This document shows, piece after piece, positions 1-8,265 of a DNA stretch of 64,000 bases. Numbering within the stretch: the first letter of the stretch is position 1; every line of letters starts with the position of its first letter. A program made the position numbers and the translations under genes. The DNA lies in NCBI RefSeq assembly GCF_001441165.1, contig NZ_CP013126.1, positions 1,765,551 through 1,829,550 of the forward strand, given 5' to 3'. Under the pieces are notes generated by a model that saw nothing but the letters and a program-made list of their open reading frames with translations, was not told where the DNA came from and did no database searches. Origin of the DNA: Acidipropionibacterium acidipropionici. GTDB lineage: Bacteria; Actinomycetota; Actinomycetes; Propionibacteriales; Propionibacteriaceae.

Positions 1-93
1 ACCTTCGTGGTGTTCTCGGCCATCATCATTCTGATGAACCTGCTGGCCGATCTGGTCTACCGGCAGCTCGACCCGAGGGTGAGGACGTCATGA
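1..93 (+). CDS. ABC transporter permease, C-terminal end (DppB/OppB type)
   Basis: Only the last 30 codons are inside the window; the frame runs in open from base 1 and stops at 91-93. The residues form a hydrophobic stretch (FVVFSAIIILMNLLADLVY) followed by a short basic tail ending in DPRVR, which is the usual end of the first permease of peptide/nickel ABC importers. The stop overlaps the start of the next permease by an ATGA junction, so the two are translationally coupled. Family assignment rests on this tail and on the neighbours; the substrate cannot be read from it. Confidence 0.85.
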   Translation, partial: TFVVFSAIIILMNLLADLVYRQLDPRVRTS

Positions 94-1019
94 CCGTCAC
101 CACACCGAATGAGGCGGGAGCCGCCCCTCGCTCCGCCCGGGCGATGGTCTGGGCGCGGAGGGGCGCCGCCGCCAGGGACTTCTGGTCCCAGTTCCGCCGC
201 AATCCGGCCGGCATGACCGGCCTGGTCGTGCTCGTGGTGATCATCGTGCTGGCCATCCTGGCACCGGTGCTCGCCCCCCAGCGGATGCTCGACGTCACCC
301 AGCTGCTCGACAGCCCGCGCTACGCCCCGCCGTCGGCCGAACACCCCTTCGGCACCGACCATCAGGGTCGCGAGATCTGGGTCCGGATGCTGTGGGGGGC
401 CCGCGTCTCCCTGGTCGTGGGCTTCGCCGCCACCGCCATGTCGATGATCATCGGCACCATCATCGGGATCGCCGCCGGCCACTTCTCCGGCTGGGTGGGC
501 GGCCTGCTGATGCGCATCGTCGACTTCTTCCTGGTGCTGCCCTCCCTCATCCTGGCGATCGTGCTGGCCGCCGTGCTGGCACGCGGGGTCACCACCATCG
601 TCATCGCCATCGGCCTCACATCCTGGGCCGGCACGGCCCGCGTGGTGCGCTCCCAGACGCTGTCCATCGAGTCGCGCGACTACGTCCAGCGGGCCCGGGT
701 GCTGGGGGCGGGGCACTGGCACATCATCGTCAAGCACCTGCTGCCCGCCGTGTTGCCACTGGTGCTGGCCAACACCACCCTGACCGTGGGATCGGCCATC
801 ATCTCGGAGTCGACGCTGTCTTTCCTGGGGCTGGGAGACACCACCAAGCAGTCCTGGGGCACCATCCTCAAGAACTCGATGGACGTCTCGGCGGCCACCA
901 GCGGCTACTGGTGGTACGTCCTCATCCCGGGCCTGGCGATCCTGCTCGTCGTGATGGCCTTCACCCTGGTGGGCCGCGCCGTGGAGAGCATCGTCAATCC
1001 GACCCTGAGGAGCCGATGA
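90..1019 (+). CDS. ABC transporter permease (DppC/OppC family)
   Basis: A 309-residue integral membrane subunit of a peptide-type ABC importer. After a cytoplasmic N-terminus, residues about 45-65 form the first membrane segment (TGLVVLVVIIVLAILAPVLA), followed by the conserved HPFGTDHQGREIWVRMLWG region typical of the OppC N-terminal domain, then the inner-membrane permease fold with the ATPase-contact EAA-type loop near residues 200-225 (YVQRARVLGAGHWHIIVKH). Length is normal. It overlaps the preceding permease by 4 nt and its stop directly abuts the ATPase start, so it belongs to one transport operon. Substrate is inferred as peptides only from family and context. Confidence 0.93.
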   Translation: MTVTTPNEAGAAPRSARAMVWARRGAAARDFWSQFRRNPAGMTGLVVLVVIIVLAILAPVLAPQRMLDVTQLLDSPRYAPPSAEHPFGTDHQGREIWVRMLWGARVSLVVGFAATAMSMIIGTIIGIAAGHFSGWVGGLLMRIVDFFLVLPSLILAIVLAAVLARGVTTIVIAIGLTSWAGTARVVRSQTLSIESRDYVQRARVLGAGHWHIIVKHLLPAVLPLVLANTTLTVGSAIISESTLSFLGLGDTTKQSWGTILKNSMDVSAATSGYWWYVLIPGLAILLVVMAFTLVGRAVESIVNPTLRSR

Positions 1020-2681
1020 ATGCCCGATCTCATCTTCGATGACGTCTCCATCACCTACACCACCTCGGGCCGCCATGACCGCGGCCAGGTGGCGGCGGTG
1101 CGCAACGTGTCACTGGACCTGCCCGCCGGCGGCACCCTCGGGGTGGCCGGCGAGTCCGGATCCGGGAAGTCCACCCTGGCGATGAGCGTGCTGAGGCTGC
1201 TGCCGAAGAACGCGACACTCACCGGATCGGTGCGCATCGGCGACACCGACGTCGCGGACCTGTCCTTCGGCAAGCTGCGGGCGGTGCGCTGGGCCGAGGC
1301 CTCGATCATCTTCCAGGGGGCGATGCACTCGTTGAACCCCGTGCACACCGTCGGGCGACAGATCACCGAGGCCCTCGAACTGCACGTGACCGACAAGTGG
1401 AAGACCGACAAGGCCCGCGCCGCGCGGGTCGACGAGCTGCTAGCGGCCGTCGACATGCCGCGCGAGAAGGCGTCGTCCTACCCCCACGAGCTGTCGGGGG
1501 GCCAGCGCCAGCGCATCATGATCGCGATGGCCCTGGCCTGCGAGCCCGACATCATCGTGGCCGACGAGCCCACCACCGCCCTGGACGTCATCGTCCAGAA
1601 GCAGATCCTCGACATGATCAACGGGCTCGTCACCGAACGGGGCATCTCCCTCATGATGATCAGCCACGACCTGTCGGTGCTGGCCACCGCCTGCTCGCGG
1701 ATCGCCGTGATGAAGGACGGGGAGCTCGTCGAGGTGGGGCCCTCCCACCAGATCTGCCTGGAGCCGCGGGAGCCCTACACCCGCCAGCTCGCCTCGGCCT
1801 TCCCCACCATCGGGGACCCGGCGTCCCGGATGAACCCGGTCTCGCGCCGTGAGCGTCCGCCCCGCCCGCCGGTCGCCGAGCGCCACGCGATGACCGACGA
1901 GGCGCTGCTGGAGGCCAAGGGACTCAACGTCACCTATCGCACCGGCAAGGCCACCGTGAGGGCGGTCCGCGACGTCGATTTGACCGTCCACGCCGGAGAG
2001 ATCCTCGCCCTGGTGGGCCAGTCCGGTTCGGGGAAGTCCACCCTGGCGCGGACGGTACTCGGCCTGCAGCCCGCCGACGACGGCTCGACGATCACCTTCC
2101 GCGGGCAGAACCTGCCCCACAAGGGCAGGGAGCTGCGGGACTTCCGCAAGGAGGTCCAGATGGTGCTCCAGGACCCGTCGGCGGCCCTCAATCCGAAGCT
2201 GTCGGTCTACGAGTCGGTGGCCGAGGGGCTGCGCGTCCAGCACTACCAGGGGGACGAGCGCGACCGGGTCGCCAGGAGCCTGCGGGCCGCCGAGCTCACC
2301 CCGCCCGAGACCTTCATGGGGGCCATCCCCCAGGAGCTGTCGGGCGGCCAGCGTCAGCGAGTGGTGATCGCCGGAGCCCTGGCCGTGGGACCCCAGGTGC
2401 TGGTGGCCGACGAGCCGGTGGCCTCCCTGGACGCCTCGGTGCGCGGCGAGATCCTGGCCCTGCTGCTCTCCCTGCGGGAACGCCTGGGACTGTCGGCCCT
2501 GGTGATCACCCACGACCTGGGGCTGGCGTGGAACATCGCCGACACCGTCGCCGTGATGCACAACGGGCGGATCGTCGAGCACGGGCCCACCGAGGAGGTG
2601 CTGCTGCGCCCCCAGGACGAGTACACCCGCACCCTTCTGGAAGCCGCTCCCAGCATCCACGACGACGAGGAGGTCGCATGA
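1020..2681 (+). CDS. Two-domain ABC transporter ATPase (DppD-DppF fusion)
   Basis: A 553-residue protein with two complete ABC ATPase domains, so one gene supplies both ATPases of the peptide importer. The first domain has Walker A GESGSGKS at 44-51 and an LSGGQ signature near 158; the second has GQSGSGKS near 333-340 and LSGGQ near 440. Each has a VADEP Walker B and a switch histidine (SHDL, THDL). The usual oligopeptide C-terminal extension (EPREPYTRQL) follows domain one and a second copy (PQDEYTRTLLEA) follows domain two. The linker is near residues 275-300. It starts on the base after the permease stop, and its own stop overlaps the next start by ATGA. No solute-binding protein is in the window; it may lie upstream of base 1. 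Confidence 0.95.
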   Translation: MPDLIFDDVSITYTTSGRHDRGQVAAVRNVSLDLPAGGTLGVAGESGSGKSTLAMSVLRLLPKNATLTGSVRIGDTDVADLSFGKLRAVRWAEASIIFQGAMHSLNPVHTVGRQITEALELHVTDKWKTDKARAARVDELLAAVDMPREKASSYPHELSGGQRQRIMIAMALACEPDIIVADEPTTALDVIVQKQILDMINGLVTERGISLMMISHDLSVLATACSRIAVMKDGELVEVGPSHQICLEPREPYTRQLASAFPTIGDPASRMNPVSRRERPPRPPVAERHAMTDEALLEAKGLNVTYRTGKATVRAVRDVDLTVHAGEILALVGQSGSGKSTLARTVLGLQPADDGSTITFRGQNLPHKGRELRDFRKEVQMVLQDPSAALNPKLSVYESVAEGLRVQHYQGDERDRVARSLRAAELTPPETFMGAIPQELSGGQRQRVVIAGALAVGPQVLVADEPVASLDASVRGEILALLLSLRERLGLSALVITHDLGLAWNIADTVAVMHNGRIVEHGPTEEVLLRPQDEYTRTLLEAAPSIHDDEEVA

Positions 2682-3676
2682 CCGTCGTCGCGGGGGGCGC
2701 GGGGATGCGGGGGGCCTATCTGGACAACGCACCGCTGGCCCCCGGCGACGTCGTCCATCTCGTGGGGCCGTCCTCGCCCAGCACCCCCGAGGATGTCGAG
2801 CGCGCCGTCGGATACCTGGAGGGCTACGGCCTGAAGGTGCGGGTGGCGCCGCACATCCTGGCCCGCCACGACGAGATCGAGTTCCTCGCCGGCACCGACG
2901 ACCAGCGGCGCGACGACCTGGTGGACGCCTGGACCGATCCCGAGGCCGCCGCGGTGATCTGCGTGCGCGGCGGGGACGGGGCGATGCGGCTTCTCGACGG
3001 AATCGACTGGGCGGCGATGGGGGCGGCCGCCCTGCGACGCGACGGGCGGCCGAAGCTGTTCACCGGCTCCAGCGACGCCACCGCGCTGCATGAGGCTCTC
3101 CGCTTCCATCTCGGGGTGCCCTCCCTGTTCTGCCCGATGGTCGGCAATGACGTGTTCCGGGACTCGTCGCTGATCCGTGAGGATGTGGGCCGATGGCTCC
3201 TGGAGCCCTGGGGAGGGCGCCGCATCGTGGGGCCGGTGGCACAGACGATGGTGCCGGGCCGGGCCCACGGGATCTTCCGGGGCGGGAATCTGTCCCGTGT
3301 CGTCGGCGCACTGGGGGCTCCGGAGGCAGGGGTCTCCGGTGCGCCGGAGATCCTCTTCCTGGAGGACATCGGGGAGAACGTCTCGCACCTGGACGGGTTC
3401 ATGGTGCAGCTGGTGCGCAGCGGTCGGCTCGACGGGGTCGCCGGGATCGTGCTGGGCTCCTGGACCGACTGCGGGGATCCGGGCCCGATCCGAACCATGA
3501 TGGCCGACCATCTGTCCGGGCTGGGGATTCCGGTCCTGTGGGAGCAGGGATTCGGCCACGATCCGGATGCCCTGAGCATCCCGCTCAACGTGCCCGGGGT
3601 GCTGGATGTGGACGAGGGGTCGGTGGAACTGCGGGTCGATGATGCCGGGGCGCCCGGCGGGATCGGTGGGATCTGA
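2678..3676 (+). CDS. S66 family LD-carboxypeptidase (LdcA/MccF-like)
   Basis: A 332-residue member of peptidase family S66. That family includes LdcA, which removes the terminal D-alanine from recycled muropeptides, and MccF, which cleaves the peptide antibiotic microcin C. The start at 2678 overlaps the ATPase stop by ATGA. Visible landmarks are GPSSP (30-34), RGGDGAMRLLD (97-107), the nucleophile elbow FTGSSDATALH with Ser132, the GGNL loop (202-205), FLEDIGE with Glu229, and His294 in GFGHDPDALS; these fit the Ser-Glu-His triad. There is no signal peptide, so it acts in the cytoplasm. Its place directly after a peptide importer suggests processing of the imported peptide. Muropeptide recycling and peptide-antibiotic immunity are both possible; sequence alone does not separate them. 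Confidence 0.9.
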   Translation: MTVVAGGAGMRGAYLDNAPLAPGDVVHLVGPSSPSTPEDVERAVGYLEGYGLKVRVAPHILARHDEIEFLAGTDDQRRDDLVDAWTDPEAAAVICVRGGDGAMRLLDGIDWAAMGAAALRRDGRPKLFTGSSDATALHEALRFHLGVPSLFCPMVGNDVFRDSSLIREDVGRWLLEPWGGRRIVGPVAQTMVPGRAHGIFRGGNLSRVVGALGAPEAGVSGAPEILFLEDIGENVSHLDGFMVQLVRSGRLDGVAGIVLGSWTDCGDPGPIRTMMADHLSGLGIPVLWEQGFGHDPDALSIPLNVPGVLDVDEGSVELRVDDAGAPGGIGGI

Positions 3677-4143
3677 TGGCCAGAGGAGAGGGACTCGACT
3701 CCGCCGACCGGAGGCTGCTGGCCGCCCTGGCGGCCGACGGGAGGGCGAAGCTGTCGGCCCTGGCCCAGACCACCGGCATGTCCGTCTCCACCGTTCAGAA
3801 CCGGGTGCGCAAGCTCGAGGAGGCCGGCGTCATCGCCGGGTATCGGGCTCTGGTGGATCCGGCGGCCGTGGGGCGACCGATATCGGCCTTCGTCGAGATC
3901 TACGCCGAACCCGACGATGAGGACGGGGTCCCCGAGATCCTTGAGGGGATCGAGGAGGTCACGGCCTGCTGGTCGGTGGCCGGGGAGGCCACCCATCTGG
4001 TGAAGATCTCGGTGGCCGATGCCCAGGCCCTCGACCACGTGCTGTCGCGCATCCGGGCGGCCGTGCGCACCCGCACCCGGATCACCATGGTGCTGCGCAC
4101 CCATTTCGAGCGCTCGGCGGCCGCCACGACTCCCGATCAGTGA
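3676..4143 (+). CDS. Lrp/AsnC family transcriptional regulator
   Basis: A 155-residue protein with an N-terminal winged helix-turn-helix (about residues 7-60: LDSADRRLLAALAADGRAKL, then a recognition helix SVSTVQNRVRKLEE) and a C-terminal ligand-sensing RAM domain (about 70-145, ending RTRITMVLRTHF). This is the standard Lrp/AsnC layout and length; the family usually senses amino acids. The start codon overlaps the LD-carboxypeptidase stop (TGATG), so it is co-translated with it and probably regulates this operon, an inference from position. A 172-base gap separates it from the next hydrolase gene, which may have its own promoter. Confidence 0.93.
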   Translation: MARGEGLDSADRRLLAALAADGRAKLSALAQTTGMSVSTVQNRVRKLEEAGVIAGYRALVDPAAVGRPISAFVEIYAEPDDEDGVPEILEGIEEVTACWSVAGEATHLVKISVADAQALDHVLSRIRAAVRTRTRITMVLRTHFERSAAATTPDQ

Positions 4144-4315
4144 GTTCGGCGCCCCGATCCCGGCCCCGACGCGCCCCTGAGCTCCCGGAACCACCACTCA
4201 ACGGGTGTTCTGGTTTCCATGGAGCCGAAAAGGGCCGTTGCGCGGTGGCTCCGGGCCACGGATCGTGGCTCTAGAGTGAGAATCTGCCCGTCGAACCGTC
4301 GCATGAGGACCCCAT
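4144..4315 (+). other. Intergenic gap inside the peptide operon
   Basis: A 172-base gap between the Lrp-type regulator and the first beta-lactamase-like gene. It contains an imperfect, weak inverted repeat (GGAACCACC near 4188 against GGTTTCC near 4212), too poor to call a terminator. A TAGAGT hexamer at 4272-4277 could be a -10 box, but no suitably spaced -35 was found. It is the only sizeable break in an otherwise overlapping gene string and is the likely place for an Lrp-type operator. Confidence 0.3.
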
Positions 4316-5206
4316 ATGACCGTTGTTCTGCCCGATCTGGACCCCCGCATCACCTGGTCGATCCGGGTACTGGATGCCACCACTGCGCCCGATCCGGATG
4401 TGCTGGCCGAGCACACCCCCGATGTCGTGTGCCGCACCGCCAGCGTGGGCAAACTCTTCCTCCTGGTCGAGGTGGCGAACCGTCTGGTTTCCGGAAGGCT
4501 CGTCGAGACCGACCGGATCGACATCCCCGACGAACTGCGGGTGGAGGACTCGGGCCTGCTCTACCGGATGCTCGACCAGCACCTCACGGTCGCCGACGCC
4601 GCCCTGCTGGTGGGCGCGGTGAGCGACAACCTGGCCACCAACGCCCTGGCCCACCTGGTGGGCCTCGACGCGATCCACGCGGTCGCCGGGCGCCTCGGTT
4701 ACCACGACACCCTGATGCTCGATTACATCCGCAACGAGCGCACCCCCGACGTCCCGTGGACCACCTCCTACGGCTGCGCCCGGGAACTGGCCGATCTGGC
4801 CCTGCGGCTCGGCGAGGGACCCGGGGACACTCCGGGTGCTGAGCTTCTTTCGGAGCCGGTGCGCGAACGGGTGCTGTCCTGGCTGGCGGCTGACGCCGAC
4901 ACCTCGATGCTGGCCGACTCCTTCCTGCTCGACCCGCTGGCCCACGTGGACCCCGAGTACCAGGGCATCGTGCTGCGTCACAAGACCGGATCGGTGGACA
5001 CCGCCCGCATCGAGGTGGGTCATGTGGCGGGCCCGGCGGGGCGGATCGCCTATGCGATGGCCGCCAACTGGGGCGATGACGACGGCGACCTGCGGGCCGT
5101 CGCGATCGATGCGATGCGGGCGGTGGGGGAGCAGATCCGCGCCCACATCACCCGTCTGACCCGTGCCGGCGAGCGGCTGGATCAGACCGTGGGGGAGACC
5201 CGATGA
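4316..5206 (+). CDS. Class A beta-lactamase-like serine hydrolase, cytoplasmic
   Basis: A 296-residue protein with the three landmarks of the class A beta-lactamase/serine hydrolase fold: S43-V-G-K46, S103-D-N105 and K223-T-G225. There is no signal peptide or membrane segment, unlike secreted resistance enzymes, and the usual omega-loop glutamate motif is not evident. It is therefore better read as an intracellular peptidase or amidase of the beta-lactamase2 family than as an antibiotic-resistance enzyme. It is paralogous to the gene at 6270-7094: both share ASVGK, VSDN and a DPLAH block after the SDN region. Its stop overlaps the C45-like gene by ATGA, so the two are translationally coupled. 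Confidence 0.85.
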   Translation: MTVVLPDLDPRITWSIRVLDATTAPDPDVLAEHTPDVVCRTASVGKLFLLVEVANRLVSGRLVETDRIDIPDELRVEDSGLLYRMLDQHLTVADAALLVGAVSDNLATNALAHLVGLDAIHAVAGRLGYHDTLMLDYIRNERTPDVPWTTSYGCARELADLALRLGEGPGDTPGAELLSEPVRERVLSWLAADADTSMLADSFLLDPLAHVDPEYQGIVLRHKTGSVDTARIEVGHVAGPAGRIAYAMAANWGDDDGDLRAVAIDAMRAVGEQIRAHITRLTRAGERLDQTVGETR

Positions 5207-6273
5207 CAGCTCAGGTGGAGTATCGCGAGCCGGTCTCCGGGATGGAGTGGACGGTGCTGAGCGGCGATCGGCGCGAGGTGATGACCGCCCTGGGGGCCGA
5301 GCACGCCGAGCAGATCGCGGCCTGGCGGGCCAGGGACTCCTGGAAGGGGCTCGTCGAGCGGGCGACCGGGGCACGCGGGCGTCAGTTCGACGCCGTGGTG
5401 GCCTCCACCCGCCGGCTCCTGCCGGTCGAATCGGCCGAACTGGGCTGGCTGGCCGAGGGGGCCGGCGTCCCCGAGGCCGAGCTGTGGGCGCTGAACCTGC
5501 GCGGGGATCTCGGCCGTGACGGCATCGGCTGCTCCGACCTGTGCACGGCCGGCGGCTCCGGTGTGCTGATGGGTCACAACGAGGACGGTGACGGTGAGCT
5601 CGCGGGGCTGGTGAGACTGGTGACGCTGAGGATCGACGGGGATCCGTCGATGACGGTGGTCTGGTATCCGGGGATGCTGCCGGCCAACTCCTTCGTCACC
5701 ACATCGGCCGGGCTCACCTTCGGCATGGATCATGTGCCCGTCCACCGGATCGACCAGAACGCTGCCGGTCGGCATCTGGTGGCCCGCCACGCCCAACGCC
5801 GGCCCGACGGCGCACGGGCCCGGGTGGCGCTGCAGGAGATCGGCTGTGCCGGCGGCTTCGCCTTCGACGTCGCCGACGGTCCAGGGGGACGCGGCGACAT
5901 CATCGAGAACGCAGCCGGAAGAGTGTCGGTGGCGGGGGCGGCCGACAGGCTCCTGCGGCACACGAATCACCTGCGATTCATCGACCGCCGCCCCGGGGAT
6001 GAGGTCGACGATGTGGTCGTCGACGACCGGTGGACGAGCGAGAGCCGCACCCGATTCGCGGCCTTGGAGGCGGCGTCGCCCAGGCTGGGGAGCCCGGAGG
6101 ACCTGCTGGCCGCGCTGCGCGCCGACGGGGTGCTCAATCGCGAACCGGACCTGTACACGTTCACCAGCGCCGTCGTCGACACGGCGAACGACCGGATCCT
6201 TCTTCAGGGCTCTGGCAAACCTTGGCGGGGAGTGCTCAGCGGCTTCGCCTCAGGAGAGAGGATGTCGGTATGA
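5203..6273 (+). CDS. C45-family autoproteolytic acyltransferase/hydrolase
   Basis: A 356-residue protein resembling the Ntn-hydrolase family C45, whose best known member is the acyl-CoA:6-aminopenicillanate (isopenicillin N) acyltransferase. The expected self-cleavage site is before Cys110 in the block GDGIGC-SDLC (about 105-114 with its flanks), followed by the typical GHNEDGD stretch at 124-130; Cys110 would then be the N-terminal nucleophile. These enzymes cleave or form amide bonds to acyl or amino-acid groups. There is no signal peptide. It sits between two beta-lactamase-like paralogues with 4-nt overlaps on both sides, so the three are made together. The real substrate is unknown; an imported acylated or D-residue peptide is a reasonable guess. 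Confidence 0.8.
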   Translation: MTAQVEYREPVSGMEWTVLSGDRREVMTALGAEHAEQIAAWRARDSWKGLVERATGARGRQFDAVVASTRRLLPVESAELGWLAEGAGVPEAELWALNLRGDLGRDGIGCSDLCTAGGSGVLMGHNEDGDGELAGLVRLVTLRIDGDPSMTVVWYPGMLPANSFVTTSAGLTFGMDHVPVHRIDQNAAGRHLVARHAQRRPDGARARVALQEIGCAGGFAFDVADGPGGRGDIIENAAGRVSVAGAADRLLRHTNHLRFIDRRPGDEVDDVVVDDRWTSESRTRFAALEAASPRLGSPEDLLAALRADGVLNREPDLYTFTSAVVDTANDRILLQGSGKPWRGVLSGFASGERMSV

Positions 6274-7094
6274 CCGGATCACAGGATGTCGCGGCCCGGC
6301 TGGCCCGCGTCGAGGGGGTGCGGTGGTCGGCCCTCGCCGGCGACGTCGACTCCGGGAAGGTGCTCTTCGAGCTGGATTCCGGCCGGGTGCAGGACACCGC
6401 CAGCGTCGGGAAGATCTTCCTGCTCCACCGCCTCCTGGCCGAGGTCGACGACGGACGTCGCAGCCTGGAGGACCGCGTCACCCGGCGGCCGGTGGAGTGG
6501 ATGGACAACTCCGGGCTGTGGTACCTGCTGCAGGCCGACGAGCTGAGTCTCTACGACCTCGCGGCCCTGATCGGCGCGGTGAGCGACAACGCCGCCACGA
6601 ACACCCTGGTGCGGGAGATCGGCATCGAGGCCGTGCACTCCCACACGGTGGCCATGGGCTACCGGCACTCCGGGCTGGACGACTGGGTGCGCTGGCCCAT
6701 CCCGCCCGGCGCTCCGCGGACTCTCTCCCACGCCACCGCGGCCGACCTGGTGCGCTTCTGCGCCAGGCTGGTCACCCGCGCAGACCTCTCGGCGTCCTCC
6801 TCGGACACCCTCCAGCGCTGGCTGGGCGCCGGGATGGACCTGTCGATGGTGGCCTCGGCCTTCGGACTGGATCCGCTCGCCCACTACTTCTTCGACCGCG
6901 ACATCTGGCTGTGGAACAAGACCGGGACGATCAGCACCGTGCGGGCCGACACCGGGGTGGTGATGTCGCCGACCAGGAGGATCGCGTACGCGGTGCTGGC
7001 CAACTGGGACCGCGGCGAGGCCGACCCGCGCGACGAGGTGCTGGCGGCGATGCGCGACGCCGGTGAGGCGATCCGGGAAGAGCTGGTCGTTTGA
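6270..7094 (+). CDS. Class A beta-lactamase-like serine hydrolase, second paralogue
   Basis: A 274-residue paralogue of the protein at 4316-5206. Motifs are S45-V-G-K48, S105-D-N107 and K217-T-G219, with the shared block LDPLAH near 200-205. It too lacks a signal peptide. The ATG at 6270 is chosen because it overlaps the C45-like gene stop (ATGA) and has a GGAGAGAGG ribosome-binding site about 9 nt upstream. The open frame extends further upstream, but that part only shadows the C45-like gene. It is the last gene of the peptide operon; no strong terminator is seen in the 90 bases that follow. Confidence 0.85.
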   Translation: MTGSQDVAARLARVEGVRWSALAGDVDSGKVLFELDSGRVQDTASVGKIFLLHRLLAEVDDGRRSLEDRVTRRPVEWMDNSGLWYLLQADELSLYDLAALIGAVSDNAATNTLVREIGIEAVHSHTVAMGYRHSGLDDWVRWPIPPGAPRTLSHATAADLVRFCARLVTRADLSASSSDTLQRWLGAGMDLSMVASAFGLDPLAHYFFDRDIWLWNKTGTISTVRADTGVVMSPTRRIAYAVLANWDRGEADPRDEVLAAMRDAGEAIREELVV

Positions 7095-7116
7095 GACGTC
7101 GGGGTCGTCCCCTCCG

Positions 7117-7132
7117 CTGACAGAATTGTCAG
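7117..7132. promoter_or_regulatory. Short inverted repeat before the VWA gene
   Basis: CTGACA and TGTCAG flank a 4-base GAAT spacer, 52 bases before the VWA start. It looks like an operator for a dimeric regulator or part of the promoter; it is too short for a confident terminator. The cognate regulator is unknown. Confidence 0.35.
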
Positions 7133-7184
7133 AGGCCCGCGGCACGATGGGTGTTGTCTGAACGTCTGCGCGAAGGAGCCGACC

Positions 7185-7844
7185 ATGACCGATCCGAACT
7201 ACACCCATCTCGCCTTCCTGCTCGACCGGTCCGGATCGATGGAGACCATCGGGTCCGACATCGAGGGCGGATTCGACGCCTTCATCGCCGACCAGGCGTC
7301 CCAGCCTGGGCGATGCACCGTCACCCTGGCCCAGTTCGACGACAGGTACGAGGTGGTCTACGAGTCCCGGCCGGTGGATCTGGTACCGAAGCTGGACCTG
7401 CAGCCCCGCGGGATGACCGCCCTGCTGGACTCGATCGGGCGGCTGGTCACTGACGTCGGCGCCGGTCTGGCGGCGATGCCTGAGGAGAAGCGGCCGGGCA
7501 CCGTCATCGTCGGGATCATGACCGACGGACTGGAGAACGCCAGCCGGGAGTGGACCCACCCGGCGATCAAGGCCCTCATCGAGCGTCAGGAGCGCGACTA
7601 CTCCTGGACCTTCTCCTACATGGGCGCCAACCAGGACGCCATCGAGGTGGGGGCCGGTCTGGGGATCGACGCCGACCGCTCGATGACCTACGCCCCGGGG
7701 CACTCGAGAGAGGCCATAACGGGCTACTCGTCCAGCGTCTCCCGGATCCGGGCGGCGCGCCTGGCCGGTGAAGGCATCGACGACGCCCGGGCTGCCGGGG
7801 CCTACACCCAGAGCCAGAGGGACGCCGCGGACGGTACCGACTGA
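7185..7844 (+). CDS. von Willebrand factor A domain protein
   Basis: A 219-residue soluble protein that is essentially one VWA domain. The metal-ion-dependent adhesion site motif D14-R-S-G-S18 is intact, with the later conserved threonine (RGMTALLDSIG) and aspartate (IMTDGLENAS) positions also present. Bacterial stand-alone VWA proteins of this type are often tellurium-resistance or phage-associated accessory proteins, or act with AAA ATPases; no such partner is adjacent. A ribosome-binding site GAAGGAG lies just before the ATG. It is a single-gene unit followed by a large palindrome. The partner protein and role are unknown. Confidence 0.85.
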   Translation: MTDPNYTHLAFLLDRSGSMETIGSDIEGGFDAFIADQASQPGRCTVTLAQFDDRYEVVYESRPVDLVPKLDLQPRGMTALLDSIGRLVTDVGAGLAAMPEEKRPGTVIVGIMTDGLENASREWTHPAIKALIERQERDYSWTFSYMGANQDAIEVGAGLGIDADRSMTYAPGHSREAITGYSSSVSRIRAARLAGEGIDDARAAGAYTQSQRDAADGTD

Positions 7845-7880
7845 TCCGAGAGGGGCGAGGTGAACGATCCGAGCCGCGGT

Positions 7881-8054
7881 GAGCATTGGTGGATTGGACG
7901 GTGAACTGAGCCTGATGCTAAATGACGACGGCGGCCGAGATTTGACGCGACACGCCATGGGATCCGATCTGGGACCATGGCGTGTCGCGCTCCGATGGTC
8001 TATCCGCGCCCAAAAAACAACAAGCCCAACTCGCCGTTCAATCCATCAATGCTC
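7881..8054. repeat. 174-bp symmetric decayed palindrome
   Basis: The segment folds around one axis. The inner arms 7946-7960 and 7975-7989 are a perfect 15-bp inverted repeat with a 14-base loop. The outer arms 7881-7914 and 8021-8054 match at 27 of 34 positions, and all seven differences are transitions. Both arms are 80 bases long with no net insertion, so the whole block looks like one large palindrome whose middle part has diverged. It lies between convergent genes (VWA and glnB) and could act as a terminator, but its size suggests a MITE-like element or a structured RNA. It occupies most of the 421-base gap 7845-8265. Confidence 0.75.
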
Positions 8055-8230
8055 CGCTCAGGGGGCCAGCTGAGGGGCCCCGCCGGGGCCACGGGCGCTG
8101 CACGTGGGGGATGTGGCGACAAGGGGAACCCGCCCCGTCGGCAGTGTGACACCACGCGGAGGTTCTGGTCTGCAGAGCCCCATTCACTGCGACGGGACGG
8201 GCGTTTGTGGGGCGTCCGGGAACGCCGAGA

Positions 8231-8261
8231 GCGCCGGCCGACGTGTCACGTCGGCCGGCGC
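8231..8261 (-). terminator. Terminator of amtB-glnB
   Basis: A perfect 13-bp GC-rich inverted repeat (8231-8243 and 8249-8261) with a 5-base loop, starting 4 bases after the glnB stop on the minus strand. No clear T-run follows, as is common in high-GC actinobacteria. Confidence 0.75.
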
Positions 8262-8265
8262 CGGT

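Noticed and set aside
57-1076. Long open frames on the strand opposite the permease, rich in Gly, Asp, His and Gln
   Set aside because: High-GC genes leave long antisense frames. The composition is typical of shadows, there is no ribosome-binding site, and the plus-strand permease is unmistakable. The same reasoning removed comparable frames opposite the ABC ATPase, ftsH, clpC, hemL, hemC and hemY.
4316-7094. Two beta-lactamase-like genes as antibiotic-resistance determinants
   Set aside because: Neither has a signal peptide, no omega-loop glutamate motif was recognised, and they sit in a peptide catabolic-looking operon. The fold does not prove beta-lactam hydrolysis.
7879-8264. Small protein-coding genes in the gap between the VWA gene and glnB
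   Set aside because: The short frames found there are formed by palindrome arms and GC-rich sequence, lack ribosome-binding sites and resemble nothing.
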